64,000 bases of DNA. Source: UBA4615 sp046046245. GTDB taxonomy: Bacteria; Pseudomonadota; Gammaproteobacteria; Burkholderiales; Burkholderiaceae_E. This document shows, piece by piece, positions 7,828 through 15,906 of the stretch. Both the position numbers and the translations under genes were made by a program. Each line of letters opens with the position of its first letter. Positions within the stretch are counted from its first letter, which is position 1. The stretch spans positions 124,001 to 188,000 of the forward strand of contig JBJOKE010000008.1 of the NCBI GenBank assembly GCA_046046245.1, given 5' to 3'. The notes under the pieces are model-generated. The model was given only the letters and a program-made list of their open reading frames with translations. It searched no databases and was not told the origin of the DNA.

Positions 7828-8709
7828 TCAGCCGGGCCGCCTCATCGCGAGCACCCGTCGCGCCTGCACCAGATGCGGCCGGTCGAGCATCCTGCCTTCG
7901 AGCTGCAGCGTGCCGGCGCCCGGCGCCGCCTCGAACGCGTCGACCACCGCCTGCGCGAAGCGCAGGTCCTCGGCGTCCGGCGAGAAGCCCTCGTTGATCG
8001 GGCCCACCTGGTCGGGATGGATCGCGATCTTGCCGGTGAACCCCTCGCGCCGGGCGGCCCGCACCTCGCGGCGCAGGCCGTCGGCGTCGCGGAAGTCCGC
8101 GGTCAGCGTGTCGATCGCCTGCACCTCGCAGGCGTGCGCGGTCACCAGGCACAGCGAGCGGGCCATCCGGTAGGTGAACGCGAAGCGGCCGTCGTCGTCG
8201 CGGTTGGTGCTCGCGCCGATCGCCGCGGACAGGTCCTCGGCGCCCCAGGTGAGGCCGGCGAGCCGCGGGGTGGCGCCCACGTAGCCCTCCATCCGCAGCA
8301 CGGCGACCGCCGTCTCGGTCGCGACGCAGACGATGCGGATCGTGCCGACGGGCACGCCGTCGCGCGCCTCGAGCGCGGTGAGGAAGTGGTCGAGCCGGAC
8401 GGCGTCCTGCGCCGACGTGGTCTTCGGCAGCACGATGCCGTCCGGCGCGCCGCCGACGACCGCGGCGAGGTCCGCGAGCGAGGCCGCGCTCGACAGCGGG
8501 TTGATGCGGACCCAGCGCTGCTGCGTGCCGCGGCCCCGGCTCGCCTCAAGGTGCGCGCGGACCAGCCCGCGCGCGAACGGCAGGCGCTCGGCGGCGACCG
8601 CGTCCTCGAGGTCGAGGATCAGCGCGTCGGCCTCGCCGGCGGAGGCCTTCGCGAGCTTCTTCTCGCTGTCGCCGGGCACGAACAGCATCGATCGGAGGGT
8701 GGCGGTCAT
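7828..8709 (-). CDS. HpcH/HpaI-type CoA-ester lyase (CitE-like)
   Basis: A 293-residue TIM-barrel lyase of the CitE/malyl-CoA lyase group. It opens with RSMLFVPGDSEKKLAKA, and the acidic metal-site motif LILDLED is at 31-36; both are typical of CoA-ester lyases rather than of HpaI aldolase. Relatives cleave citramalyl-CoA, malyl-CoA or 3-hydroxy-3-methylglutaryl-CoA-like esters. Together with the MaoC hydratase and CaiB CoA-transferase nearby it matches the itaconate-type set (transferase, hydratase, lyase). It lies in one leftward unit with the GntR regulator (45 bases upstream) and Bug protein downstream. Substrate is not determined. Confidence 0.83.
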   Translation of the reverse strand: MTATLRSMLFVPGDSEKKLAKASAGEADALILDLEDAVAAERLPFARGLVRAHLEASRGRGTQQRWVRINPLSSAASLADLAAVVGGAPDGIVLPKTTSAQDAVRLDHFLTALEARDGVPVGTIRIVCVATETAVAVLRMEGYVGATPRLAGLTWGAEDLSAAIGASTNRDDDGRFAFTYRMARSLCLVTAHACEVQAIDTLTADFRDADGLRREVRAARREGFTGKIAIHPDQVGPINEGFSPDAEDLRFAQAVVDAFEAAPGAGTLQLEGRMLDRPHLVQARRVLAMRRPG

Positions 8710-8754
8710 CGTGGGGCTCGGGGGTCGAAGGGGGCGGTCGGAAGCGGCCGCGTG

Positions 8755-9453
8755 TCAGACCGCGCGGGAATAGGCGCGGACGTGCCGCTCCATCCGGCGG
8801 CGCGCGGCCTCGGCGTCGCCGGCGCGGATCGCGTCGGTCACGCGGCGGTGCGCCTCGACGACGGCCTCGCGCACCTCGCGCGCGCTCACGTGCTCCTCGC
8901 GGGTGGAGTCGCGGATCAGTCCGGTGATCGAGGCCATGAAGGCGCTGAGCAGCTCGTTGCGGCTCGCGACGGCGACGGCCCAGTGCCATTCGACGTTGGC
9001 CGCGAGGAAGGACTCGGCATCGGCGTCGACCGCGTCCGCCATCCGTCGCGACGCGTGCTCGAGCGCCGCCAGGTCCTCGTCGGTGCGATGCTCGGCGGCG
9101 AGCCTCGCGAGCATCGGCTCGAGCGTCTCGCGGGCCTCGATCACCGTCCGGAACGCCACGCCGCGTCCCTTCGCGTACGAACCGACCTGCCGGGCCACGA
9201 GGTCCGTCGTCGGCAGGCGGACCACCGTCCCGCCGTAGCGGCCCGGCCGGGTCTGCACCAGGCCCTCGGCCTCGAGGATGCGCAGGGCCTCGCGCACCGA
9301 GCCGCGCGACAGGCCGGTCTCGGCGACCAGGTCCCGCTCCGGCGGAAGCGCCTCGCCCGCGGCGAAGCCGCCCGCGAGGATCCGCTCGCGCAGGCGGTTC
9401 GCGAGGACGTCGCACGACTTGGGGACATCGATGGGACCGACGCGGGCCGACAT
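8755..9453 (-). CDS. GntR-family regulator, FadR subfamily
   Basis: A 232-residue regulator with an N-terminal winged helix (about 15-78, containing LPPERDLVAETGLSRGSVREAL) and a C-terminal all-helical FCD domain that binds an acid effector and often a metal. It is divergent from the CaiB/acyl-CoA dehydrogenase genes and upstream of the lyase and Bug genes in its own direction. It most likely controls both units through the 104-base gap between them, where a small palindrome overlaps a promoter-like -10. Effector unknown, plausibly an organic acid or CoA ester from this pathway. Confidence 0.87.
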   Translation of the reverse strand: MSARVGPIDVPKSCDVLANRLRERILAGGFAAGEALPPERDLVAETGLSRGSVREALRILEAEGLVQTRPGRYGGTVVRLPTTDLVARQVGSYAKGRGVAFRTVIEARETLEPMLARLAAEHRTDEDLAALEHASRRMADAVDADAESFLAANVEWHWAVAVASRNELLSAFMASITGLIRDSTREEHVSAREVREAVVEAHRRVTDAIRAGDAEAARRRMERHVRAYSRAV

Positions 9454-9493
9454 GGCGGAAAGCTCCCTGGAGGTCGGAGTGTGCGGTCAAATC

Positions 9494-9523
9494 TTGCCTC
9501 GGTCAATGGTTCTACCGTAGACT
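9494..9523 (+). promoter_or_regulatory. candidate promoter with operator-like palindrome TCTACCGTAGA
   Basis: Plus-strand TTGCCT (9494-9499) and TAGACT (9518-9523) with an 18-base spacer make a fair sigma-70 promoter 35 bases before the CaiB gene. A perfect 11-base palindrome, TCTACCGTAGA (9511-9521), covers the -10. It adjoins TGGTTCTACC, which resembles FadR-type sites (TGGT, three bases, ACC). A direct repeat CGGTCAA occurs at 9484 and 9500. The GntR regulator transcribed away from here is the natural binder. Confidence 0.42.
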
Positions 9524-9557
9524 CGAACGTGACGCTCCCACCCCCGGAACCCGCCCC

Positions 9558-10766
9558 ATGTCCGTCTTCCGTCCGCTCGAGGGCACGCGCGTGCTCGACT
9601 TCTCGAAGGTCCTCGCGGGTCCGCAGTGCGCGCAGTACCTCGGCGAGCTCGGCGCCGAGGTGACCAAGGTCGAGCCGATCGGCACCGGAGACGACACCCG
9701 CCACTGGCCGCCGTTCGAGGACGGCACCGGCGCGATCTTCCTGTCGGCCAACCGGAACAAGCGCAGCCTCGCGCTCGACCTCAAGTCGCCCGAGGGACGC
9801 GCGATCTGCCACCGGCTCGCCTCGCAGGCGGACGTCGTGATCGAGAGCTTCGGACCCGGGGTCGCCGCGCGGCTGGGCGTCGACCACGCGACGCTGTCGG
9901 CGCTGAACCCGCGTCTCGTCCACTGCAGCATCTCGGGCTACGGCTCGGTCGGGCCGATGCGCGAGGGCAAGGGCTACGACCTGATCCTGCAGGCGTTCTC
10001 GGGCATGGTCGCGATCACCGGCGCGCCCGGCGGCGAGCCCGCGCGCAGCCCGTTCTCGCCGGTCGACCAGGGGACCGGCCTGCACGCGACGGTCGGCATC
10101 CTCGGCGCGCTGCTGCAGCGCGACCGCACCGGGCGGGGCTGCAGCATCGAGGCCTCGCTCTTCGACACCTCGGTGGGCTTCCTCGCCTACTTCCTGCAGA
10201 GCTTCTGGGCGCGGGGCACGGAGCCGGCGCGCGTCGGGGCCGGCCACGAGTCGCTGTGCCCCTACCAGGTCTTCGACGCGAAGGACGCACCGCTGATCCT
10301 CGGCGTGGCCAACGACGCGCTGTGGGTCGCGTTCTGCCGCGCCGCGGGCGCGCCGGAGCTCGCCGTGCGCGAGGGCTTCCGGACGAACCCCGAGCGCGTG
10401 CAGCGCCGCGCCGAGACCGTGGCGCTGGTCGCCGACCTGATCCGCGGCCGCAGCCGCGACGAGTGGCTCGCGCTGCTCGACGAGGCGGGCATCCCGTGCT
10501 CCCCGGTGCACTCGCTGGGCGAACTCTCCGCGCATCCGCACACTCAGGCCTCGGGCATGCTGTTCGACACCGAGACGCCCACCGGTCGACCGGTGCGCGC
10601 GGTGGCGATGCCGCTGCGGGTCGACGGCGAGCGGCTCGCGCCGCAGCGGCAGGCCCCCGCGCTCGGCGCCGATTCCGACGCGGTGCTGCGCGACGCCGGC
10701 TACGCCGAGGCCGAGATCGAGGCATTGTGCGCACGCGGCACGATCGCCCGGGCGACCGGCCGCTGA
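9558..10766 (+). CDS. CaiB/BaiF family CoA-transferase (class III)
   Basis: A 402-residue class III CoA-transferase. The N-terminus has LEGTRVLDFSKVLAGP and GAEVTKVEP, both strongly conserved in the family. Asp170 in the PVDQGTG motif matches the aspartate that forms the acyl-enzyme anhydride. Such enzymes move CoA from a donor such as succinyl-CoA to a carboxylic acid, activating it for breakdown. It is followed 19 bases later by an acyl-CoA dehydrogenase and is divergent from a FadR-type regulator. The acid activated could be the dicarboxylate made by the Baeyer-Villiger set or a C5 acid; the sequence does not decide. Confidence 0.88.
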   Translation: MSVFRPLEGTRVLDFSKVLAGPQCAQYLGELGAEVTKVEPIGTGDDTRHWPPFEDGTGAIFLSANRNKRSLALDLKSPEGRAICHRLASQADVVIESFGPGVAARLGVDHATLSALNPRLVHCSISGYGSVGPMREGKGYDLILQAFSGMVAITGAPGGEPARSPFSPVDQGTGLHATVGILGALLQRDRTGRGCSIEASLFDTSVGFLAYFLQSFWARGTEPARVGAGHESLCPYQVFDAKDAPLILGVANDALWVAFCRAAGAPELAVREGFRTNPERVQRRAETVALVADLIRGRSRDEWLALLDEAGIPCSPVHSLGELSAHPHTQASGMLFDTETPTGRPVRAVAMPLRVDGERLAPQRQAPALGADSDAVLRDAGYAEAEIEALCARGTIARATGR

Positions 10767-10785
10767 ATCCACGAGAGGACCGACG

Positions 10786-11949
10786 ATGAACTTCGACTAC
10801 ACCGACGACCAGCTCGAGATCGAGCGCGCGGTCGCCGCGATCTGCACGCGCTTCGACGACGCCTACTGGCTGAAGAAGGACCGCGAGGGCGGCTTTCCGC
10901 ACGACTTCCACGCGGCGTTCGCCGAGGCCGGCTGGCTCGGCATCGCGATGCCGCAGGAAGTGGGCGGTGCGGGCCTCGGCATCGCCGAGGCGGTGATCAT
11001 GATGCGCACGATCGCCGCCTCGGGCGCCGGGATGTCGGGCGCGTCGGCGATCCACATGAACATCTTCGGCCTGCACCCGGTGGTGGTGAACGGCACCCGC
11101 GAGCAGCAGCAGCGCTGGCTGCCGCCGCTGATCGCGGGCCGGCAGAAGGCCTGCTTCGGCGTCACCGAGCCGAACACCGGCCTGAACACGCTGAAGCTCA
11201 AGACCCGCGCCGTGCTGAAGGGCGACCGGTACGTCGTGCACGGCCAGAAGGTCTGGATCTCCACCGCCCAGGTCGCCGACAAGATCCTGCTGCTCGCGCG
11301 CACCGCCGACCCCGATCCGAAGGCGCCGACCCGCGGGCTCACGCTCTTCTACACCGACCTCGACCGCACGAGGATCGAGGCGCGCGAGATCGACAAGCAC
11401 GGCCGCAAGGCGGTGGACTCGAACCAGCTGTTCATCGACGGGCTCGAGATCCCCGTCGAGGACCGCATCGGCGAGGAAGGCCGGGGCTTCGAGTACATCC
11501 TGCACGGGCTGAACCCGGAGCGGGTACTGATCGCCGGCGAGGCGATCGGGCTCGGCCGCATCGCGCTCGAGCGCGCCGCCCGCTACGCGAACGAGCGGAT
11601 CGTCTTCGACCGGCCGATCGGCAAGAACCAGGGCGTGCAGCACCCGCTCGCCGAGCGCTGGATGGAACTGCAGGCGGCCGACCTGATGACGATGCGCGCG
11701 GCCTGGCTCTACGACAACGGCCGGCCCTGCGGCGCCGAGGCCAACGCGGCGAAGTACCTGTCGGCCGAGGCCGGCTACCGCGCCTGCGAGACCGCCGTGC
11801 TGACCCACGGCGGCATGGGCTACTCGAAGGAGTTCCACGTCGAGCGCTGGCTGCGCGAGGCGATGCTCACGCGGATCGCGCCGATCTCCCCGCAGCTGAT
11901 CCTCAGCTTCATCGCCGAGAAGGCGCTCGGGCTGCCGAAGTCCTACTGA
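10786..11949 (+). CDS. acyl-CoA dehydrogenase with a non-standard C-terminal active-site segment
   Basis: A 387-residue FAD-dependent acyl-CoA dehydrogenase with the FGVTEPNTG and KVWIS motifs of the flavin site. The C-terminal segment that in medium-chain enzymes reads YEGT, including the catalytic Glu, here reads IAPISPQLI, so that Glu is replaced. Glu245 in LNPERVLIAG falls where isovaleryl- and long-chain enzymes keep their base (in LDLER), so it is the likely catalyst. Directly after the CoA-transferase, it should oxidise the newly made acyl-CoA to the 2-enoyl-CoA, passing electrons to ETF. Branched or bulky acyl chains are plausible. Confidence 0.87.
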   Translation: MNFDYTDDQLEIERAVAAICTRFDDAYWLKKDREGGFPHDFHAAFAEAGWLGIAMPQEVGGAGLGIAEAVIMMRTIAASGAGMSGASAIHMNIFGLHPVVVNGTREQQQRWLPPLIAGRQKACFGVTEPNTGLNTLKLKTRAVLKGDRYVVHGQKVWISTAQVADKILLLARTADPDPKAPTRGLTLFYTDLDRTRIEAREIDKHGRKAVDSNQLFIDGLEIPVEDRIGEEGRGFEYILHGLNPERVLIAGEAIGLGRIALERAARYANERIVFDRPIGKNQGVQHPLAERWMELQAADLMTMRAAWLYDNGRPCGAEANAAKYLSAEAGYRACETAVLTHGGMGYSKEFHVERWLREAMLTRIAPISPQLILSFIAEKALGLPKSY

Positions 11950-11972
11950 TCCCGTTCCGACGGAGCCCTCCG

Positions 11973-13127
11973 ATGTCCGCTCTCTTCTCCCCCTTCGAGC
12001 TGCGCGGCGTGCGCCTGCCGAACCGCGTCGCGATCTCGCCGATGTGCCAGTACTCCGCGCACGACGGCTGGCCGTCCGACTGGCACGCGAAGCACGTGGG
12101 CCGCATGGCCGACGGCGGCGCCGGCCTGGTGATCCTCGAGGCGACCGCCGTCGAGAAGCGCGGGCGCGGCACCTGCGGCGACCTCGGCCTGTGGGACGAC
12201 GCGCAGGTGCCGGCGATGCGCGCGCTCGCGACCGCGATCGAGGCCGGCGGCGGCGTGCCCGGCATCCAGCTGGGTCACGCGGGTCGCAAGGCCGGCTCGC
12301 AGCGGCCGTGGCACGGCAACGGCCCGCTGGGCGAGGAGGACGAACGCCTGCGCGGCGAGCGCCCCTGGCCCGCGATCGCGCCATCGGCCCTGCCGGTCAA
12401 CGAGAAGTGGCCCGTGCCGCGCGAGCTGCGCGCCGACGAGATGGCCAGCCTCGTCGAATCGTTCCGTCTCGCCGCGCGGCGCGCGGTCGCGGCCGGCTTC
12501 CGCTTCGTCGAGGTGCACGCGGCACACGGCTACCTGCTGCACGAATTCCTGTCGCCGCTGTCGAACCATCGCGGCGACGCCTGGGGCGGCTCGCTCGAGA
12601 ACCGGATGCGGCTGCCGCTCGCCGTCGTGGACGCCGTGCGCGACGCGATCGGACCGGACCGGCTGCTGTCGGTGCGGATCTCGTCGGTCGACGGCGCCGA
12701 AGGCGGCTGGTCGCTCGACGACAGCGTGGCCTTCGCGCGCGAGCTCGCGCGGCGCGGCGTCGACTTCGTCGACTGCTCGTCGGGCGGCATCGCCGGCCCC
12801 GCCACCGCCGCGAACGACCGGTTCGCGGTGAAGCGATTCCCCGGCTTCCAGGTGCCCTTCGCCGAATGCGTGAAGCGCGAGGCGGGCCTCGCGACGATCG
12901 CGGTCGGGCTGATCACCACGCCCGAGCAGGCCGAGGCGGTGATCGCCGAGGAGCAGGCCGACCTCGTCGCGATCGGCCGGCAGGCGCTCGTCGAGCCGAA
13001 CTGGCCGCTGCAGGCGGCGTTCGCGCTGGGCGACGACCGCGACTGGGCGCGCTGGCCGGCGCAGTACGGCTGGTGGCTCGCCCGCCGCGGCGGCATCGAG
13101 GATCCGACCGGCCGCAGCGGGCGGTGA
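11973..13127 (+). CDS. NADH:flavin oxidoreductase, YqjM-like Old Yellow Enzyme
   Basis: A 384-residue FMN enzyme of the Old Yellow Enzyme family. Cys25 and Tyr27 in SPMCQYSA and the later VHAAHGYLLHEFLSP (active-site His pair) mark the YqjM/thermophilic-like class. It reduces activated C=C bonds such as 2-cyclohexenone using NAD(P)H. It is the third gene after the CoA-transferase and dehydrogenase, 23 bases from the latter. Near a Baeyer-Villiger operon, such an enone reductase could feed saturated ketones into that route; this link is inference. Confidence 0.87.
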   Translation: MSALFSPFELRGVRLPNRVAISPMCQYSAHDGWPSDWHAKHVGRMADGGAGLVILEATAVEKRGRGTCGDLGLWDDAQVPAMRALATAIEAGGGVPGIQLGHAGRKAGSQRPWHGNGPLGEEDERLRGERPWPAIAPSALPVNEKWPVPRELRADEMASLVESFRLAARRAVAAGFRFVEVHAAHGYLLHEFLSPLSNHRGDAWGGSLENRMRLPLAVVDAVRDAIGPDRLLSVRISSVDGAEGGWSLDDSVAFARELARRGVDFVDCSSGGIAGPATAANDRFAVKRFPGFQVPFAECVKREAGLATIAVGLITTPEQAEAVIAEEQADLVAIGRQALVEPNWPLQAAFALGDDRDWARWPAQYGWWLARRGGIEDPTGRSGR

Positions 13128-13235
13128 ACGCGGCGGCCCAGCCGGGGGTGTCCGACGCGACCCGCATCGAGGCGGCACGGGCTGCGGATGCCCGCCGGCC
13201 GCCCGCCTCGACGTCCGCCGGTACCCGGTAGACTT

Positions 13236-13276
13236 CCCGACAGCCCGCCGCAGTCGGGCCGGCGCCGACGCCGGCC
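13236..13276 (+). promoter_or_regulatory. two abutting hairpins before the desaturase gene
   Basis: A 6-pair stem CCCGAC / GTCGGG (13236-13241, 13253-13258) runs into a perfect 8-pair stem GGCCGGCG / CGCCGGCC with a four-base CCGA loop (13257-13276). They share two bases, so only one can form fully at a time. They lie 25-65 bases upstream of the desaturase ATG and could end transcription from the flavin oxidoreductase gene or form a switch in the desaturase leader. No T-run is seen. Confidence 0.3.
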
Positions 13277-13300
13277 TCGCGGGCACGAAGGAGACGAACC

Positions 13301-14245
13301 ATGCCCACCGCCGCACGCGTCGACCCGGCCGACGTCTTCACCCCCGACGAATGGGCGGCGCTGAGCGCGAAGTCCCGTTGGCGCGGCCTGTGGCTGGTGA
13401 CGCACTGCTGGGGCGCGATCGGCCTGTGCATGCTGCTGGGCGCCCGATGGCCGTGGCTGATCCCGCTGCTCGTGCCGCTGGTGGCGGCGCGCCAGCTCGG
13501 CCTGCTGATCCTGATGCACGACGCGGCGCACGGCGTGCTGCACCCGAACCGGCGCGTCAACGACTGGGTCGGCACCTGGCTCTGCTCGTCGGCACTGCCC
13601 GAGTACCGGAAGGCGCACCTGCAGCACCACCGTTTCACCCAGCAGCCGGAGGACCCGGACCTGCCGCTGTCCCGCCCCTTTCCGATCGAGGCGGGCTCGC
13701 TCAGGCGCAAGATGCTCCGCGACCTCACCGGCTCGAGCTTCCTCAAGCTGCGCCTGGGCATCGACCTCGAGGCACGCAGGAAAGGCGGCGCGCGCGCGGG
13801 CGAGAAGGGCACCGACCTGCTGAGCACGGGGCTCGACCCGCGCTTCGTCTGGGGCAACCTGGGCTGCCTCGCCCTGTTCACGCTCGCGGGATACGCGTGG
13901 CTCTGGATCTCGCTGTGGCTGGTGCCGCTGGCCTTCTGGTTCCCGCTGATCTACCGCATCCGCAACATCGCCGAGCACGCGCTCGTGCCGGTCGGCGAAC
14001 CCGATCCGTACCGCCACGCCCGCACGACGATCGCCTCGTGGTGGGAGCGCGCGCTGCTCGCGCCGTACTGGGTGAACTACCACGGCGAGCACCACCTGTT
14101 CACGCACCTGCCCTGCTGGAGCCTGCCCCGCGCGCATGCGCTGCTGGCGCGGCGCGGCCTGCTGCAGCGGATGCGGGTCGCGCGCGGGTACCGGGAGGTG
14201 CTGCGTCACGCGGTGAAGCCGGCGGCCCATGGCGCCCCGGCGTGA
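13301..14245 (+). CDS. membrane fatty acid desaturase
   Basis: A 314-residue di-iron membrane desaturase/hydroxylase. The three histidine boxes are HDAAHG (73-78), HLQHH (106-110) and HGEHH near the C-terminus. Hydrophobic segments lie at about 38-72 and around 190-215. The family introduces double bonds (or hydroxyls) into acyl chains at the cytoplasmic membrane with O2. A GAAGGAGA ribosome site precedes the ATG. A small DUF4031 gene follows. The chain position modified cannot be told; carotenoid or other lipid substrates are also possible in this superfamily. Confidence 0.85.
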   Translation: MPTAARVDPADVFTPDEWAALSAKSRWRGLWLVTHCWGAIGLCMLLGARWPWLIPLLVPLVAARQLGLLILMHDAAHGVLHPNRRVNDWVGTWLCSSALPEYRKAHLQHHRFTQQPEDPDLPLSRPFPIEAGSLRRKMLRDLTGSSFLKLRLGIDLEARRKGGARAGEKGTDLLSTGLDPRFVWGNLGCLALFTLAGYAWLWISLWLVPLAFWFPLIYRIRNIAEHALVPVGEPDPYRHARTTIASWWERALLAPYWVNYHGEHHLFTHLPCWSLPRAHALLARRGLLQRMRVARGYREVLRHAVKPAAHGAPA

Positions 14246-14293
14246 GCGCCGCGGCACCGTGACGATGCTCCGGGATCCGGCGGCGCCCGCGAC

Positions 14294-14608
14294 ATGACCG
14301 TCTACGTCGACGACGCCCGCACCCCGTTCCGCGGCTGGCGGATGTGCCACATGCTGGCCGACACCGACGAGGAGCTGCAGGCGATGGCCAGGGCGCTCGG
14401 CCTGCAGCACCGCTGGCAGCACGACGACCACTACGACCTGAACGAGGAGACGCGGGCGCTCGCGGTCGCGCTGGGCGCGGTCGAGATCAGCAGACGGCAA
14501 GCCGCGGCGATGCGGGCCCACCGGCGGGTCCACGGCCGGCTCGGCGAGCCGACGGCGGCACTCGTCTGGTTCCGCGTGAGCCTGCGCGTGCGCGTCGTCC
14601 GCGACTGA
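14294..14608 (+). CDS. DUF4031 domain protein
   Basis: A 104-residue small protein starting MTVYVDDARTPFRGWRMCHMLADT and containing EELQAMARALGL and HDDHYDL, the conserved features of DUF4031. The function of the family is unknown. The domain fills about the first 75 residues; the remaining arginine-rich tail (about 76-104) is not part of the usual pattern. It lies 48 bases after the desaturase and converges with an MFS gene, with no terminator-like hairpin in the 21-base gap. Confidence 0.75.
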   Translation: MTVYVDDARTPFRGWRMCHMLADTDEELQAMARALGLQHRWQHDDHYDLNEETRALAVALGAVEISRRQAAAMRAHRRVHGRLGEPTAALVWFRVSLRVRVVRD

Positions 14609-14629
14609 CCCGGTGGTCGCGGCCCGACG

Positions 14630-15805
14630 CTACGCGACCGCCGGCTTCGCCCGCTCCCGGATCGCGAGCCACGCGATGCCCGCGCCCGTCAGCAGCACCG
14701 GCACCAGCGAGCCCAGGTTCAGCAGGGTCCAGCCCTGCGTGGTCACCAGCACGCCGGAGCTGAACGAGGTCACCGCCATCACCGCGAACACGCAGAAGTT
14801 GATCGCGCCCTGCGCGCGGTCCTTCTCCTCCGGCGCGTAGGTCTTCAGCGCGAGCGTGGTGCCGCCGGTGAACACGAAGTTCCAGCCCACGCCGAGCAGG
14901 AACAGCGCGATCCAGAAGTGGTGCAGCTCGACCCCGGACAGCGCGATCGCGATGCAGACCAGCGTCAGACCCACGCCCGTGCCCATCACGTTCAGCACGC
15001 CGAAGCGCTTGATGAGGCTGCCGGTGAAGAAGCCCGGCGCGAACATGCCGATCACATGGCCCTCGAGCACGAAGGCCGCATCCGAGAACGGCAGCCCGCA
15101 CTGCTGCATCGCCAGCGGCGTCGCCGCCATCAGCAGGTTCATCACGCCGTAGCCCAGCGCGCTCGCGCTCGCCGCGACGATGAACATCGGCTGGCGCATG
15201 ATCTCCGACAGCGGCCGTCCGCCCGACTGCCCCGCCTTGCGGGCGGGCACGGGCGGGAAGTCGATCGTCGACAGCAGCGCGAGCGCGATCGCCGCAACCA
15301 CCGCGAGCGCCAGGTAGGCGCCCACGAAGGGCAGCGCGGCCAGCTCGCGGGTGCGCGCCGCGAGATTCGGCCCGATCACCGCACCGATCAGGCCGCCGGC
15401 CATCACCCACGAGACCGCCTTCTCGCGAAGGTCGGTCGGTGCGAGTTCCGCCGCGGCGAAGCGGTAGAGCTGGCCGTTGGCCGAGTAGTAGCCGGCCACC
15501 AGCGTCGCGAAGCACATCAGCCAGAAGTTCTGCGTCCACGCGGCCCACGCGCACAGCAGCGCCGAGACCAGCGCCGTCAGCAGCCCGAGCTGGAAGCTGC
15601 GCTTGCGGCCGTAGCGCGACTGCGTCCAGGCCACCGGGCCGGTGCACAGCGCGCCGCCCACCACGTAGGCCATCACCGGCAGCGTCGCCATCCATCCGAA
15701 CGGCGCGAGCGACAGGCCGACCAGGCCGTTGATCGCGATGAAGGTGACGTTGTTCGTCAGGAAGAGGCCCTGCAGCAGGGTCAGGGTCCAGAGGTTGCGG
15801 TTCAT
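14630..15805 (-). CDS. major facilitator superfamily transporter
   Basis: A 391-residue inner-membrane carrier with about twelve hydrophobic segments. The loop between helices 2 and 3 has SRYGRKRSFQLG, matching the MFS signature. A cytoplasmic loop with PARKAGQSGGRPLSE separates the two six-helix halves. It appears related to the YfcJ/UMF-type drug and metabolite exporters, but substrate is unknown. Three leftward genes (SDR, amine-oxidase-like flavoprotein, this carrier) follow one another, so it may export or import the compound they process. Confidence 0.82.
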   Translation of the reverse strand: MNRNLWTLTLLQGLFLTNNVTFIAINGLVGLSLAPFGWMATLPVMAYVVGGALCTGPVAWTQSRYGRKRSFQLGLLTALVSALLCAWAAWTQNFWLMCFATLVAGYYSANGQLYRFAAAELAPTDLREKAVSWVMAGGLIGAVIGPNLAARTRELAALPFVGAYLALAVVAAIALALLSTIDFPPVPARKAGQSGGRPLSEIMRQPMFIVAASASALGYGVMNLLMAATPLAMQQCGLPFSDAAFVLEGHVIGMFAPGFFTGSLIKRFGVLNVMGTGVGLTLVCIAIALSGVELHHFWIALFLLGVGWNFVFTGGTTLALKTYAPEEKDRAQGAINFCVFAVMAVTSFSSGVLVTTQGWTLLNLGSLVPVLLTGAGIAWLAIRERAKPAVA

Positions 15806-15906
15806 CGATGAGGGCGGCGTGAGGGAGGTGGGTCGGTCGATGCGGGGGCGCCGGGGCGGCGGCCCGGCAGGCTGCCTCGTCGGTCAGGGGCGGGGTCGGC
15901 GGGCGC

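Noticed and set aside
7828..8709. HpaI aldolase of the homoprotocatechuate pathway
   Set aside because: N-terminus (MLFVPGDSEKKLAKA) and length are those of CitE-like CoA-ester lyases, and it is 20 kb from the ring-cleavage operon.
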